Notes: generated by a model from the sequence alone, not told the origin. A DNA stretch of 64,000 nt from an uncultured Collinsella sp. (GCA_902496455.1 CABVAY010000005.1:5092-69091), one strand, 5' to 3'. Shown: positions 8,621-16,913, counted from the first letter of the stretch. A program made the numbers and translations.

Positions 8621-9610
8621 ATGAATATTCTATATACGGTCAATGAGGCATTTGTACCGCAGCTTGCAGCTTCAGTTGCTTCTGTTTGTGAGAACTCGTC
8701 TCCCGATGACGCAATCCACTTTTTCGTGTTCTGCGACAAGGTGTCACAGACGTCGAAAGAGACGCTGCGTTCTTTTTTGAATAAGTATTGTGTCGAGATT
8801 GATTTTATTGATATCGATGGTTTCATGGATGCTGGCTGCATTGACTTTGATACGCAGGGTTGGAATGAAATCGTACTCTCTAGGCTGCTGTTGGCAAGGT
8901 TTTTGGGCAGCGATATTCAACGCGTTCTGTATCTTGACGCAGACACAATGGTCAGGGGGAGCCTCAAGGAGCTCTGGGACGCTCCGCTGAATGAGCGCGG
9001 CTGCATAATTGGTGCATGTCCTGAGCCAACTGTATCGCCGAAACGCATGAAGGCCCTTGGACATGGAGGTAAGCCGTACTTTAATGCCGGAGTCCTTTTG
9101 ATTGACCTTGAGTCCTGGCGTAGTAATGAGATTGAAAAGCAGCTTCTAGAGTGTCTGAAAGAGCGGGGAGCCGAGCTTTTTGCGAACGATCAGGATGCGA
9201 TAAATCTTGTCCTTGATGACCGAATCATGCCTCTTCCAGTAAAGTATAATTATTGCAACTCCTTCTATTATTATCCGCTTTCGATGTTGAAACGGGTCTC
9301 CCCTTGGTTCGATCCCGACCCACGCCTGTATTCCGACTGGATAAGCAACCCCGTTATCGTGCATTTCCTTGGCGAGGACCGTCCTTGGAGATTGGGCAAC
9401 ACGCATAGGTATTCAAATGAGTATCTCCAGAACCTCTCTTTGACTCCATGGAAGGGGCAAGGCATGGAAGATGGATGGCATTTCTACTATGCCGCTTGGT
9501 CTCTTTTCAATATGCTGACCGGTCCTTTCCCAATGTTTAGATACCGCCTTATTACAAATATGATTCCCTCTGTTATGAGGCTGCGCGCAAGAGGTAGGAG
9601 GAATCGCTGA
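8621..9610 (+). CDS. Glycosyltransferase family 8
   Basis: A 329-aa protein with the GT8 layout: MNILYTVNEAFVPQLAASVA at the N-terminus, RVLYLDADTMVRGSLKELW around residues 105-125 (the DxD motif is D-A-D), HGGKPYFNAGVLLIDLESW, NDQDAINLVL and a final VHFLGEDRPW segment (the HFxG-x-x-K/R-W motif of retaining GT8 enzymes such as galactosyl- and glucosyltransferases). TTTGGAGAACAG supplies the ribosome site. It probably adds a hexose with retention of configuration to a lipopolysaccharide-like or teichoic-type glycan. It shares its last base with the start codon of the stub at 9610, so the two were translationally coupled. Confidence 0.88.
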   Translation: MNILYTVNEAFVPQLAASVASVCENSSPDDAIHFFVFCDKVSQTSKETLRSFLNKYCVEIDFIDIDGFMDAGCIDFDTQGWNEIVLSRLLLARFLGSDIQRVLYLDADTMVRGSLKELWDAPLNERGCIIGACPEPTVSPKRMKALGHGGKPYFNAGVLLIDLESWRSNEIEKQLLECLKERGAELFANDQDAINLVLDDRIMPLPVKYNYCNSFYYYPLSMLKRVSPWFDPDPRLYSDWISNPVIVHFLGEDRPWRLGNTHRYSNEYLQNLSLTPWKGQGMEDGWHFYYAAWSLFNMLTGPFPMFRYRLITNMIPSVMRLRARGRRNR

Positions 9611-9687
9611 TGGCGGGACATTTAGACCGCACTTCTGAGGCTACTCCTGTTACGGAAGAGCTATCAGTTAAACAGAATATGGTTTGA
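9610..9687 (+). pseudogene. Stub of a probable flippase gene
   Basis: The GT8 stop and this ATG share an A (TGATG). The 25-codon frame reads MAGHLDRTSEATPVTEELS then VKQNMV and stops. VKQNMV resembles the conserved start of Wzx flippases (compare KKNALWN in the gene at 7104), so this looks like a gene cut off after its N-terminus by deletion. Coupled start codons normally mark a full downstream gene. The assignment rests on a short match. Confidence 0.4.
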
Positions 9688-10081
9688 TATTCAAGGTTGC
9701 AGATTCGTGCACATTACAGTAGTGAACAAATGTTCAGGGCGAGCCACGATTGATGTATACTCAAGTTGAGCATGGGACGCATCTGGCAGCGCCCTCCGCC
9801 GTTTAGCTTTCGTGGCGCTTTCGCGCCATACGACAGCCGTCTCGACATGGGCGGCTGTCGTTATATTACGGGCCTAGAGCCCGCTACTTGCTCAGAATGG
9901 CCTCTGTCTATTTCATACGTTTTGTTTACTATTATTTTCAGCCGATAATTCTGATCCCAAAGTATTCTGTGCTTATATATAATTGGTGATTGCTGTAATC
10001 TTTAGCGGTAATAACACTTCTTGACATCTCCTATGAAAGACTGTCAGAAATTCTCAACAATATAAGATTAAATAAATAGCC
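9688..10081. other. Intergenic with two small perfect hairpins
   Basis: I see no gene. TGGCGC/GCGCCA (9813-9827, 4-nt loop) and ACGACAGCCG/CGGCTGTCGT (9830-9839 with 9852-9861) are perfect inverted repeats; the second is followed by TTAT and could terminate plus-strand transcription of the GT8 gene. The rest is AT-rich and featureless. Confidence 0.45.
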
Positions 10082-10127
10082 AAAAAACTAGAGCCGATAT
10101 GCAACTAAATTTGCATATCGGCTCTAG
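10082..10127 (-). terminator. Rho-independent terminator of the amidase gene
   Basis: A perfect 17-bp inverted repeat (arms 10088-10104 and 10111-10127, 6-nt loop) followed on the minus strand by six T (10087-10082). It lies 17 nt beyond the stop of the gene at 10144-12627. Confidence 0.88.
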
Positions 10128-10143
10128 AACGTCTGCACACCCA

Positions 10144-12627
10144 TTACATGCACAAAACATCAAGGACAATTGCATTTAAGCCTTCGCCATAACCTTTACC
10201 AGGAACAGCCCAACGTCCATTTAGGTCCGTCGTCTTGGGAGCACACCCACGGGAAACAAGATTAAAGCGTGGGTCAATACACGGATTATTCAAAGGCTCA
10301 GTTGTTGCGTACGCTTTTAAATGCTGCGTCTGAACCCTAAGCCCTTCTCTAACGGAAGAAAAAGTATATCCGGGATTTCCAGGGCCAGTGGCTCCAACAC
10401 CACCGAAATTGCACTGGTTTGCCTGGACCAAATTTCCGAATCTTAAATAGCCCGTCTCTTTCATGACTTGAGCATATAAAACTTCAGGACATACTCCCTC
10501 AAATGAGGCTTCTTCGTAAAGAATCTTACAAAACTCATCAATAGAGGTGCTGCCTTTGCTTTTATACACGCTTGTTGGATAAGTTTGCTTACCAACAGTC
10601 CTACTGTAATGAGCGGCAGCATCCTCGTAAGAAGTGAAAGACGAGGACATTATATAGCCCTCAAATCCGGTCATGCTCGAACCATTACGGTGCTCTTTCA
10701 TCCCATATTCGAGATAGTGGCAATAATACGCTTTTAAATTACTTCCGTAAGCCTTTCTAAGATCGAGATATCTCGTTTTATAACTATAAACGTCGAACGC
10801 CTCGGAGCCGCGGCGGCCCTCCGACATGCCGTAGTTGATGAAGTGCCGCAGGACGGCCGAGTCGTCGACCATAGTCACGCCGCCGTAGGTCGACTTGGTG
10901 AAGGCCTTCTCGACGTCTCCGTTGCGGGGGAGGTAGTACTCGGGGTCGTAGACGGGAGCGTAGTCCACGCCGCCCGCCTTGGTTGCGGCGCCCTTGAGCT
11001 TCGAGCAGCCGGTAGCGTGGCGCCCCTCCTTCTTGCCGTACATAAGGTAGTGCGAGTAGTAGCTGGCGAGGTCGGTGCCAAAGGCGGCGCGGAGATCGGG
11101 GTACTCATTGTAGTAGCTCTGCACGTCGAACGCCTCGGAGCCGCGGCGGCCCTCCGACATGCCGTAGTTGATGAAGTGATCCAGGGCCCTATCTTTGCTT
11201 CCGTTTGCCCATTCATTAACATCTGGATACTTATTAAGATAGTAGTCGGCATCGAAAACAGACGAATAATCAAGCCAAGATGATTTGGGGAACTGCGCGA
11301 TGATGGCGTCTGCATCAGCTTCTCCAAGACGCTTGCACCCGGCATCACTAAAGTACTTGTTCGCATCGCCCCAATTGGAAATAAATCCGTGTTCGATCAA
11401 AATACCGGGGATTCCAGCTTCACGAGCACAACGAATAACAGCGAATTCGTCGCCCACCTGCATCTGAAAGACACCACGGTTTGTAAGTCCGAGAGCAACA
11501 AGATTGTTCTGAACCTTCTGGGCCAGTTCGTACGAAACCTGGGTATAGTCAGCCCCGTTCACGGTAGGCGAATACACCTCGGCACCATGGGCTGCGGACG
11601 AACCTGAATTGATATGGAAACTGATATAGGCCTGGGCGCCCTGATTGACGCAACGCTGAACGCGGTAAAGGAAGTCGCTGCTACCGTAGCTGCCCGACTG
11701 CTCACGAGCGAGAATTACCTTAAATCCGTAGTTCTCAAGCTTGGTCTTACACGCGCTAACAATCTTCCAAGTAAGGTCGGCTTCACTCTTCCCGTTGCCC
11801 TGAGCGCCAGGATCGGATCCACCGTGACCGGCATCAAGTGCGATCACACGAACATTTTTACGAGCTGAACGGGAATCGGCGCTATAAGCTGCAATGCCAC
11901 TATCACCTTCAGAACCGGAAAGTGCCTCTTCAATAGAGAAAGCCTCGACAGGATTGCCGTTCTCATCGGCATAGTAGACTGACAAATCATCGGAATTGTC
12001 AATGTAATCAGAAGAAGTAGACGAATTGACTACGTTAAAGCTGTAATCCTCAGACGAGAGATCCACTGAATAGATTGCGTTCGAATCCTTCACCTGATAC
12101 GTAATACCGGTTAAAAAATACCGCGCTACCAACAAATCTTGTCCGAATGTAAAGCCCGCAGCATTCCCAGCGAAGGCCGAAGCTTCAATGGAGCGCTGTT
12201 CGCCAGAATCGCTGACGAATGATAGGGACGCAGAGGTCAAAACATCGGAGTCAGATGCAGTTGCGAACGCCGCCTCTTGCATAGCACCCAACGAAAGAGA
12301 GGGCTGCGCAATGTACAAGTATTGAAAAGAGGCATCGACAGAGGAGGAATCGTAAGATTGAGCCGGCTGAGCGGCCGATTCGACTTCCGAATTACAAGAG
12401 TCGGCTTCGGCGGTCTTCTCAGTAACCTCACAAGGGTCGGCTTCGGCGGTCTTCTCAGTATCCTCGGAAACGAAATCCGAAAATGAAGAGGAGCTAGAGG
12501 TCTCGGCTTCATTATTTGAAAGCGAGGAAAACTCAACTGCATAGGCCGACGAAACGGGAGCAAGGAATGAAGAGGAAACCAGAACAGCGGTAACCAAATT
12601 AGCGACTGCGCAACGAACTTTTTTCAT
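10144..12627 (-). CDS. Secreted N-acetylmuramoyl-L-alanine amidase with glucosaminidase domain
   Basis: An 827-aa cell-wall hydrolase. Residues 1-30 form a signal peptide (ending SSAYA). Residues ~31-255 are Ser/Asp/Glu-rich with a short repeat (EKTAEAD twice). Amidase_3 spans ~258-446: zinc ligands H268 (DAGHGG), E282 and H338 (SFHIN), catalytic E412 (LIEHGF). Residues ~455-650 hold repeated modules of the type FDxxYYLxxYPDV / FINYGMSEGRRGSEAF / YxxYPDLRxAFG / YYxHYLxYGxKEGR. Residues ~695-827 look like a FlgJ-type glucosaminidase with E724 as probable catalytic acid (MKETGY). ATG 12627 follows GGGAG by 7 nt. It should cut both the stem peptide and the glycan, in wall remodelling or cell separation. 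The middle repeats are distinctly GC-richer than the flanks, suggesting exchange with a paralogue. Confidence 0.88.
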   Translation of the reverse strand: MKKVRCAVANLVTAVLVSSSFLAPVSSAYAVEFSSLSNNEAETSSSSSFSDFVSEDTEKTAEADPCEVTEKTAEADSCNSEVESAAQPAQSYDSSSVDASFQYLYIAQPSLSLGAMQEAAFATASDSDVLTSASLSFVSDSGEQRSIEASAFAGNAAGFTFGQDLLVARYFLTGITYQVKDSNAIYSVDLSSEDYSFNVVNSSTSSDYIDNSDDLSVYYADENGNPVEAFSIEEALSGSEGDSGIAAYSADSRSARKNVRVIALDAGHGGSDPGAQGNGKSEADLTWKIVSACKTKLENYGFKVILAREQSGSYGSSDFLYRVQRCVNQGAQAYISFHINSGSSAAHGAEVYSPTVNGADYTQVSYELAQKVQNNLVALGLTNRGVFQMQVGDEFAVIRCAREAGIPGILIEHGFISNWGDANKYFSDAGCKRLGEADADAIIAQFPKSSWLDYSSVFDADYYLNKYPDVNEWANGSKDRALDHFINYGMSEGRRGSEAFDVQSYYNEYPDLRAAFGTDLASYYSHYLMYGKKEGRHATGCSKLKGAATKAGGVDYAPVYDPEYYLPRNGDVEKAFTKSTYGGVTMVDDSAVLRHFINYGMSEGRRGSEAFDVYSYKTRYLDLRKAYGSNLKAYYCHYLEYGMKEHRNGSSMTGFEGYIMSSSFTSYEDAAAHYSRTVGKQTYPTSVYKSKGSTSIDEFCKILYEEASFEGVCPEVLYAQVMKETGYLRFGNLVQANQCNFGGVGATGPGNPGYTFSSVREGLRVQTQHLKAYATTEPLNNPCIDPRFNLVSRGCAPKTTDLNGRWAVPGKGYGEGLNAIVLDVLCM
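10791..11178 (-). repeat. Duplicated 55-bp block inside the amidase gene
   Basis: The 55 bp at 10791-10845 recur without a mismatch at 11124-11178. They encode FINYGMSEGRRGSEAFDV in both modules. Perfect nucleotide identity across modules whose flanks have diverged points to recent gene conversion or duplication. It would also be a hot spot for deletion of one module (333-bp step, in frame). Confidence 0.9.
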
Positions 12628-12770
12628 ATATGCACTCCCAACAAATTAACTTAAATCTAAAAAGTAAACTTTAACCAAACAAATTTGAACTCGAATAATT
12701 GTAATTGAATTACTTGACCTACTGGGGAACGCGGCAGAAATGTTAGACAGTGTTTTCTGCCAACAGAGTC

Positions 12771-12902
12771 CTTGCCTATATCGCAGTGAAGGAGCATCCG
12801 TTCTTGGATGGCAACAAGCGCTCTGCAGCGGCGTTCTTCATTCACTTCCTCGATAAGAACGGAGTTCTCAGAGACGGAGAGACTCCGTGCCGAAGCTGGT
12901 GA
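12771..12902 (+). pseudogene. Fragment of a RhuM-Fic type gene
   Basis: The plus strand reads AYIAVKEHPFLDGNKRSAAA then FFIHFLDKNGVLRDGE before the frame ends after PCRSW at a TGA. It matches the Fic core of the intact gene at 18417-19361 (HPFMDGNKRSAAALFIHFLD) at both protein and nucleotide level. No start or upstream domain is present, and the match ends in a one- or two-base slip within the run of GAGAGA. The region 12628-12770, between it and the amidase gene, contains the AT-rich amidase promoter area and nothing else I can name. Confidence 0.8.
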
Positions 12903-12996
12903 GAATCGCCGGGCAGCAGGCGAAGCTGAGGAAGACAGCGTAGGGGAATCGCGATTACGAATTTACACACCGCACAGGACTTGGCCCAACAATGGC

Positions 12997-14085
12997 CTAC
13001 CTTAGCAAAGAAACCCCTGCAATCTTGTCACACAAAACATCAAACGCCCTACCCGGATGCTTGAACATCACCCGATACAGAACCTGTCGAACTGCCTCGA
13101 CGCAGGACGCGGCAACATACACGCCGGTCACCACGAGCACAACCGACAGCAGCCCCCACGCCGTGTGGCAGTGAGAAAACACAAGCACGTTCTTCCAAAG
13201 TAATTCCTGCATATAACCGCTGTCCGTAGCAAGGTATACGCCAAACGACAACGTGGCCAAGTAATTGACAGCAGGCCAATGCGCAGGTTGAGCGTTAAAG
13301 ACAAACAAGCACACCGGAAGTGCGATCGCAAGCGACAAGAGGCTTGCAGGATTAGTCACCACCGATCCGTACACGCTGGAAGCGAAAGCGCTCAAAAGGA
13401 GCACGTCCTTTTGAGCCACAAAGTAGCAAACGTACACAGCAACGTACGAAAGAACGGGCAGCGCCAAAACCCTCGCATCCGCCCCGCCGCGATAATGCCA
13501 CTTAAACCAACACGTCACGCACGCGATCACGACCGTCTGACCCGTCAGGGAGGAAACAAAGCCGCCAATTGTCGAATACGGCACAACGGGCAAGACGCCA
13601 TATAGCACGATCAGCAGCATGCAGAGCTCGCCCAGCCGCCGGCTCGTCAGGGCACGCAACCCGTCGAACAGATAGGGCGCCACAAGAATCAGCAGAATAT
13701 ACACCGTAGGAAACCACCACAGCGAGGCGAGCGGGGCAAAGACGGCAGCCATCAGCTCTTCAGCTTGCAGACCATCCCCCGCCTTAAACACACCGAAGAA
13801 CAGGACGAGCGGCACACTGTAAAAGAGCATTTGTCCCAGCAGGGTCCAAGCCCTTCGCAGCTGACCCTTAAGTGTCAGTTGCGCGTCGGCCAGATACCAC
13901 ACCGTGATGATAAAAAACACGGCAACGGCAATACGCCCCGAGGGATACAGCACGCCGTGCAGCACCATGCGCGTAAGTGTTCCCGGAAAAACAGAAATGG
14001 GCTCAGCATTATGAATCACGAAATGATGAGCCACTATGAACCACATCGAGATGATGCGCAGAAGCTCAACCTTTGAATTGCGCAC
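12997..14085 (-). CDS. Acyltransferase 3 family membrane protein
   Basis: A 362-aa protein with about ten hydrophobic helices. The N-terminus RNSKVELLRIISMWFIVAHH carries the R-x10-H pattern typical of acyltransferase-3 enzymes (OatA/WcaF-like O-acetylases), which modify sugars on surface polysaccharide or peptidoglycan. GTG 14085 is used; the ribosome site is weak (GGGAT). GC content is higher than in the flanking remnants. It stands alone between a Fic fragment and an IS256 remnant, so its original operon is lost; the polysaccharide loci on either side are the natural context. Confidence 0.82.
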   Translation of the reverse strand: MRNSKVELLRIISMWFIVAHHFVIHNAEPISVFPGTLTRMVLHGVLYPSGRIAVAVFFIITVWYLADAQLTLKGQLRRAWTLLGQMLFYSVPLVLFFGVFKAGDGLQAEELMAAVFAPLASLWWFPTVYILLILVAPYLFDGLRALTSRRLGELCMLLIVLYGVLPVVPYSTIGGFVSSLTGQTVVIACVTCWFKWHYRGGADARVLALPVLSYVAVYVCYFVAQKDVLLLSAFASSVYGSVVTNPASLLSLAIALPVCLFVFNAQPAHWPAVNYLATLSFGVYLATDSGYMQELLWKNVLVFSHCHTAWGLLSVVLVVTGVYVAASCVEAVRQVLYRVMFKHPGRAFDVLCDKIAGVSLLR

Positions 14086-14239
14086 TTTTGATCATCCCAA
14101 ACTCTCCCCCATCACCGTGCAACTTTTATAAGTCGCTAACGTGTCCTGCATACTAACAATTTAGCCAATTACACATGGAGGGCAAGTTGTGTCACGAATA
14201 GTGGCGTAAGCCCCTCCAGGGCCGTCGTCGACCGATATC

Positions 14240-14720
14240 CTACGCGACCTTACCAAGCTTGTCCATGAAGGCAACCCCCACGAGCGTCGGGGCACGTCCG
14301 ACGGCCCCTTCCCCCGCCGCCGGCAGCCCGGGCGACTCGTAGCCCTTCCGCAGACTGCGGACGTCCATGAGGACCTGCGCGTACGGCAACGCGTCGCTCT
14401 GGTCGAGGCAGACGGCCCCGACGAGCCCGACCAGTGACTCGACGGACGGGAAGACCGACACCGCCTTGGTGCGCCGCTCGACCCCGGCGTTGGCGCGCTC
14501 CCGGACGTCGTCGGTGCGCATCCATTTGCGGCGCTCGCGGGGGAAGCCCAGGTACGTGAGCTCGAAGGGGTGCCGCCTTCTCAAGCAGATTGGCCACGTC
14601 GCGGTCCTCGGCAGCCAGCAGTTCGACGGCGCGGGTGTACCCGGCGCGCACCAGTTCGAGGTCGACCTCGGCGAAGTAAATCTCAACCGCGCCATCCTGC
14701 TCACCCTCCAAGCCGGTCAC
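14240..14720 (-). pseudogene. IS256-family transposase, C-terminal remnant with frameshift
   Basis: The minus strand first reads VRAGYTRAVELLAAEDRDVA then NLLEKAAP; after a slip in a G/C-rich run near 14575 it continues in another frame as FELTYLGFPRERRKWMRTDD, VRERANAGVERRTKAVSVFP and SVESLVGLVGAV. This is the conserved C-terminal third of IS256 transposases (T/D-N/D-x-x-E-R-x-N followed by R-R-x-x-x-V-x-V-F-P-S). No N-terminal part is present upstream: the next gene begins at once. About 150 bp upstream (14086-14239) hold nothing I recognise. Very high GC compared with neighbours. Confidence 0.82.
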
Positions 14721-14749
14721 AAACCGGTGCTCATATGCGGTTTAGTGCG

Positions 14750-15256
14750 TTATTCCTTGTGTTCAACGACGCGTACGTAAATGCGAATAAACCTCGTCGC
14801 AAAGGCTGCCACAACAATGAAGAAGTGCAAGATGATGGCAAAGCATACAAAGCTGTATGCCCTATGTACCCACCAGGGAAAACTGAACGGGTATTTAAAG
14901 TCTGGGAGCAGAAACGCAATCGTTCCGACTATGCCAACGAAAATCAGCCAGATGCAAAGGCAGAACAACTCGTCCGCAGAGCGTTCATCATTTTCGACGG
15001 TTGTCTTGTCCCGCCTCATGATGGACGTTCTTGCCTCGAACAGAAGAGCGGCGACCGTGCACATCAGGCCCGCGATAATGGAGATGAACGAAATCGCGTT
15101 GGAACCCTCGTCTACTTCCACACCAATAAGAGCCAAGATTAATGCCACGATCAAAGGAGCGCCAAGCTGAACAAATGCCCGTCCAAAGTCAACTCGTTGC
15201 TTACCGTCTGACCTTCTGTAACAGAGCGTTTCGAGATACCGCCCAAACATATTCAT
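14750..15256 (-). CDS. Four-helix membrane protein, partner of the 305-aa gene; unknown
   Basis: A 168-aa protein with four predicted membrane helices at about residues 27-47, 54-75, 96-119 and 132-156, a basic N-terminus (FGRYLETLCYRRSDGKQR) and a charged loop between helices 2 and 3 (EARTSIMRRDKTTVENDERS). No family is recognised. Its ATG is only 3 nt behind the stop of the 305-aa gene, so the two form one translation unit. A soluble protein plus a small 4-TM protein, isolated among IS debris and next to Abi and Fic genes, is a layout seen in several phage-defence systems where the membrane protein is the effector or sensor. That role is inference. The C-terminal end abuts the IS256 remnant, but the stop appears native. 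Confidence 0.6.
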   Translation of the reverse strand: MNMFGRYLETLCYRRSDGKQRVDFGRAFVQLGAPLIVALILALIGVEVDEGSNAISFISIIAGLMCTVAALLFEARTSIMRRDKTTVENDERSADELFCLCIWLIFVGIVGTIAFLLPDFKYPFSFPWWVHRAYSFVCFAIILHFFIVVAAFATRFIRIYVRVVEHKE

Positions 15257-15259
15257 AGG

Positions 15260-16177
15260 CTACTCACCGATGCGCTTGAGTATCTCGTCAGCGTGGAAAA
15301 AGCAGCGCTGTATGAACTCATCGTCGCTGATCTCGGGGTCTCCATTCTCGCTGAGCGTGCGCAGGAAGTGGGGCAGCACCTCTTTATCGAAGTCGACCTT
15401 CTTGGTTCGGTCATCGTTTCCAACGACGGTGGCCAACAGCTTGCTCTCGCCCTCGCCATCAAGTTCGGGGATGCCAAACACGGTATCGAGGATATTGGCC
15501 TCATCCTTGGCTTCACGAAGCTGTAAGCACTTCTGAATTGGAAAGCTGCGCCCTGTATCTGGCTTGAATTCCAGATTGAAAGAACCTACTGTCGTGCCGA
15601 GGGCGTCATACGCCTTCTTCGGGAGGCGATGTGCGCGAACCTCAATGCTTTTGACGGCTTTGATATGCTCTAGCCAATCGGTTCCCTCGCACACACATTC
15701 ACTTTTGAGCTTGATGGAGGGGCACTGCTTTGCGAACCAGCGGCTAAAGAGGTCAAGCAGTCTTTTACCGGCTGCTCCACGCAGACAGTGCTCGGAAAAG
15801 AGAAGTGCGTTTCGTCCTCGCTCTGGCACGTAGAGAAGGACTCGGGTATGTCCCGTCGCGGCATCCTCCTCGTTGATGTGCTGGGCTGGTCGCGAGCTAT
15901 CTGGCCTATAGAGGTCGCCTTCTTCTCCGCGCTTGCCGGAGTTTGTATCGATGAATAGCGAGTATTTTTCTGGTCGAGAGACCTTCTTCACGACCACGCA
16001 GTCGTCGGATCCAGGCTCCATCAGCGGTATGGCGTTGGGCTCCTTCCTCCAGGCATCAAAGAGGTCAAGAAGGTTCTTGCCATCTAGGTCTGCTGGCGAG
16101 AACTGTTCGGGGTTCCCCGAGCGGTCGTATTTCTTCTGGAATGTGAGCCTCCTCACAGAGAGGGAGCGCTTTGGCAT
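15260..16177 (-). CDS. Unrecognised soluble protein, first gene of a two-gene cassette
   Basis: A 305-aa protein; ATG 16177 is preceded by TTTGGAGGACTAGGC, a strong ribosome site. No signal peptide or membrane segment. The N-terminal ~90 residues are polar (ADLDGKNLLDLFDAWRKEPN; SLFIDTNSGKRGEEGDLYRP); the centre has a hydrophobic strand pattern (RVLLYVPERGRNALLFSEH) and the C-terminal half contains KSIEVRAHRLPKKAYDAL, GSFNLEFKPDTGRSFP and a stretch near ESKLLATVVGNDDRTKKVDF. Alternating short strands suggest a beta-rich sensor or nuclease-like fold, but no catalytic motif is clear. It is coupled to the 4-TM gene 14750-15256. The pair recalls the logic of Kiwa (soluble KwaB, 4-TM KwaA), yet I see no sequence resemblance to either, so I leave it unnamed. 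Confidence 0.6.
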   Translation of the reverse strand: MPKRSLSVRRLTFQKKYDRSGNPEQFSPADLDGKNLLDLFDAWRKEPNAIPLMEPGSDDCVVVKKVSRPEKYSLFIDTNSGKRGEEGDLYRPDSSRPAQHINEEDAATGHTRVLLYVPERGRNALLFSEHCLRGAAGKRLLDLFSRWFAKQCPSIKLKSECVCEGTDWLEHIKAVKSIEVRAHRLPKKAYDALGTTVGSFNLEFKPDTGRSFPIQKCLQLREAKDEANILDTVFGIPELDGEGESKLLATVVGNDDRTKKVDFDKEVLPHFLRTLSENGDPEISDDEFIQRCFFHADEILKRIGE

Positions 16178-16308
16178 GCCTAGTCCTCCAAATCCTGCAC
16201 GAACCGTACATCACCGAAACCCATACTTCGACTACTCCCCGCCATGCAGCTCGCGATACACCTCGTGCACGAAGATGGGGAGTACAGTGGAAATCCTGGA
16301 CCGTGTTC

Positions 16309-16599
16309 CTACGCTACAAAACCTAGGTTTCTTCGGTACTGCATCGGACTCTTATAGCCCAGGTCGCTCTTGCGGCGCCCGTCGCGATACCAGACCAGAT
16401 AGGCGTCCAGCATCTCAATGAACTCCCCCATGCTAGCATCGTTCCAGCCCCTTCCGTAGAAGAACTCCACCTTCAGCCTGCCGAAGAAGCCCTCCGCCCT
16501 TGAATTGTCAGGTGTGCCTCCCCTCCTCGGCATCGAGCGCACGATGCAGTGCTCGTCGCAGATGCCAATCCAGCCCGACCACCGGTACTCAACTGCCAC
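16309..16599 (-). pseudogene. IS3-family transposase (OrfB), C-terminal remnant
   Basis: The minus strand reads WIGICDEHCIVRSMPRRGGT, PDNSRAEGFFGRLKVEFFYG and YLVWYRDGRRKSDLGYKSPM, ending at a stop at 16309. PDN-x-x-x-E-x-F-F is the D-x35-E end of the IS3 OrfB integrase core, with the catalytic Glu retained, but the first two catalytic Asp and the whole N-terminus are absent. The fragment is broken at about 16598, exactly where a second, oppositely oriented IS3 remnant begins. Confidence 0.82.
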
Positions 16600-16751
16600 G
16601 ACAACGCCGTTACGGAGTCCTTCTTTGCGATGCTGAAAATGAAATATACCACCGCAGGGTCTTCACCACCAGAAGCGCCGCGAAGAACGCGGTGATCGAG
16701 CTCATCAAGGTCTACTACAACCGGAAAAGGCCGCATTCGACCACCGAGTGA
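16600..16751 (+). pseudogene. Second IS3-family transposase remnant, opposite strand
   Basis: The plus strand reads DNAVTESFFAMLKM then, after a slip near 16640, IYHRRVFTTRSAAKNAVIEL and IKVYYNRKRPHSTTE followed by a stop. DNA-x-x-E-S-F-F and YYNRKRPHS are hallmark C-terminal strings of the IS2/IS3 branch of OrfB. It comes from a different IS3 subgroup than the fragment at 16309-16599. Both are cut at the same point, so two elements were joined by one rearrangement. Confidence 0.82.
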
Positions 16752-16760
16752 AGATAGATT

Positions 16761-16799
16761 GGCCCTGCCGTCCGCGATAGCTCCGCGGACGGCAGGGCC
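16761..16799. terminator. Strong 16-bp GC-rich hairpin after the IS3 remnant
   Basis: Arms 16761-16776 and 16784-16799 are perfectly complementary around a 7-nt loop and the right arm is followed by ATTT. It lies 10 nt beyond the stop of the IS3 fragment. It may be the terminator of that element, or of a lost gene. The stem is long and GC-rich enough to block transcription either way. Confidence 0.6.
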
Positions 16800-16830
16800 A
16801 TTTGCCGCCTGGCAATGTTCAATTCATATT

Positions 16831-16864
16831 AAAAAAGGGAGGAGCCGACTGATCGACTCCTCCC
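16831..16864 (-). terminator. Rho-independent terminator of the Abi gene
   Basis: GGGAGGAG (16837-16844) pairs with CTCCTCCC (16857-16864); on the minus strand the stem is followed by six T (16836-16831). It sits about 50 nt after the stop of the gene ending at 16914. Confidence 0.85.
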
Positions 16865-16913
16865 ACGGCGTTTCGCCGCTTCTTGTTGTTTATTCTAGCA
16901 CAAGGGAGAAACG

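Noticed and set aside
9766..9948. 60-codon open frame in the gap after GT8
   Set aside because: Covers the two small hairpins, lacks a ribosome site and has no protein-like pattern.
14750..16177. Kiwa (KwaA/KwaB) phage-defence system
   Set aside because: Only the gene plan (soluble plus 4-TM) agrees. I see no KwaB-like or KwaA-like sequence, and the gene order is reversed.
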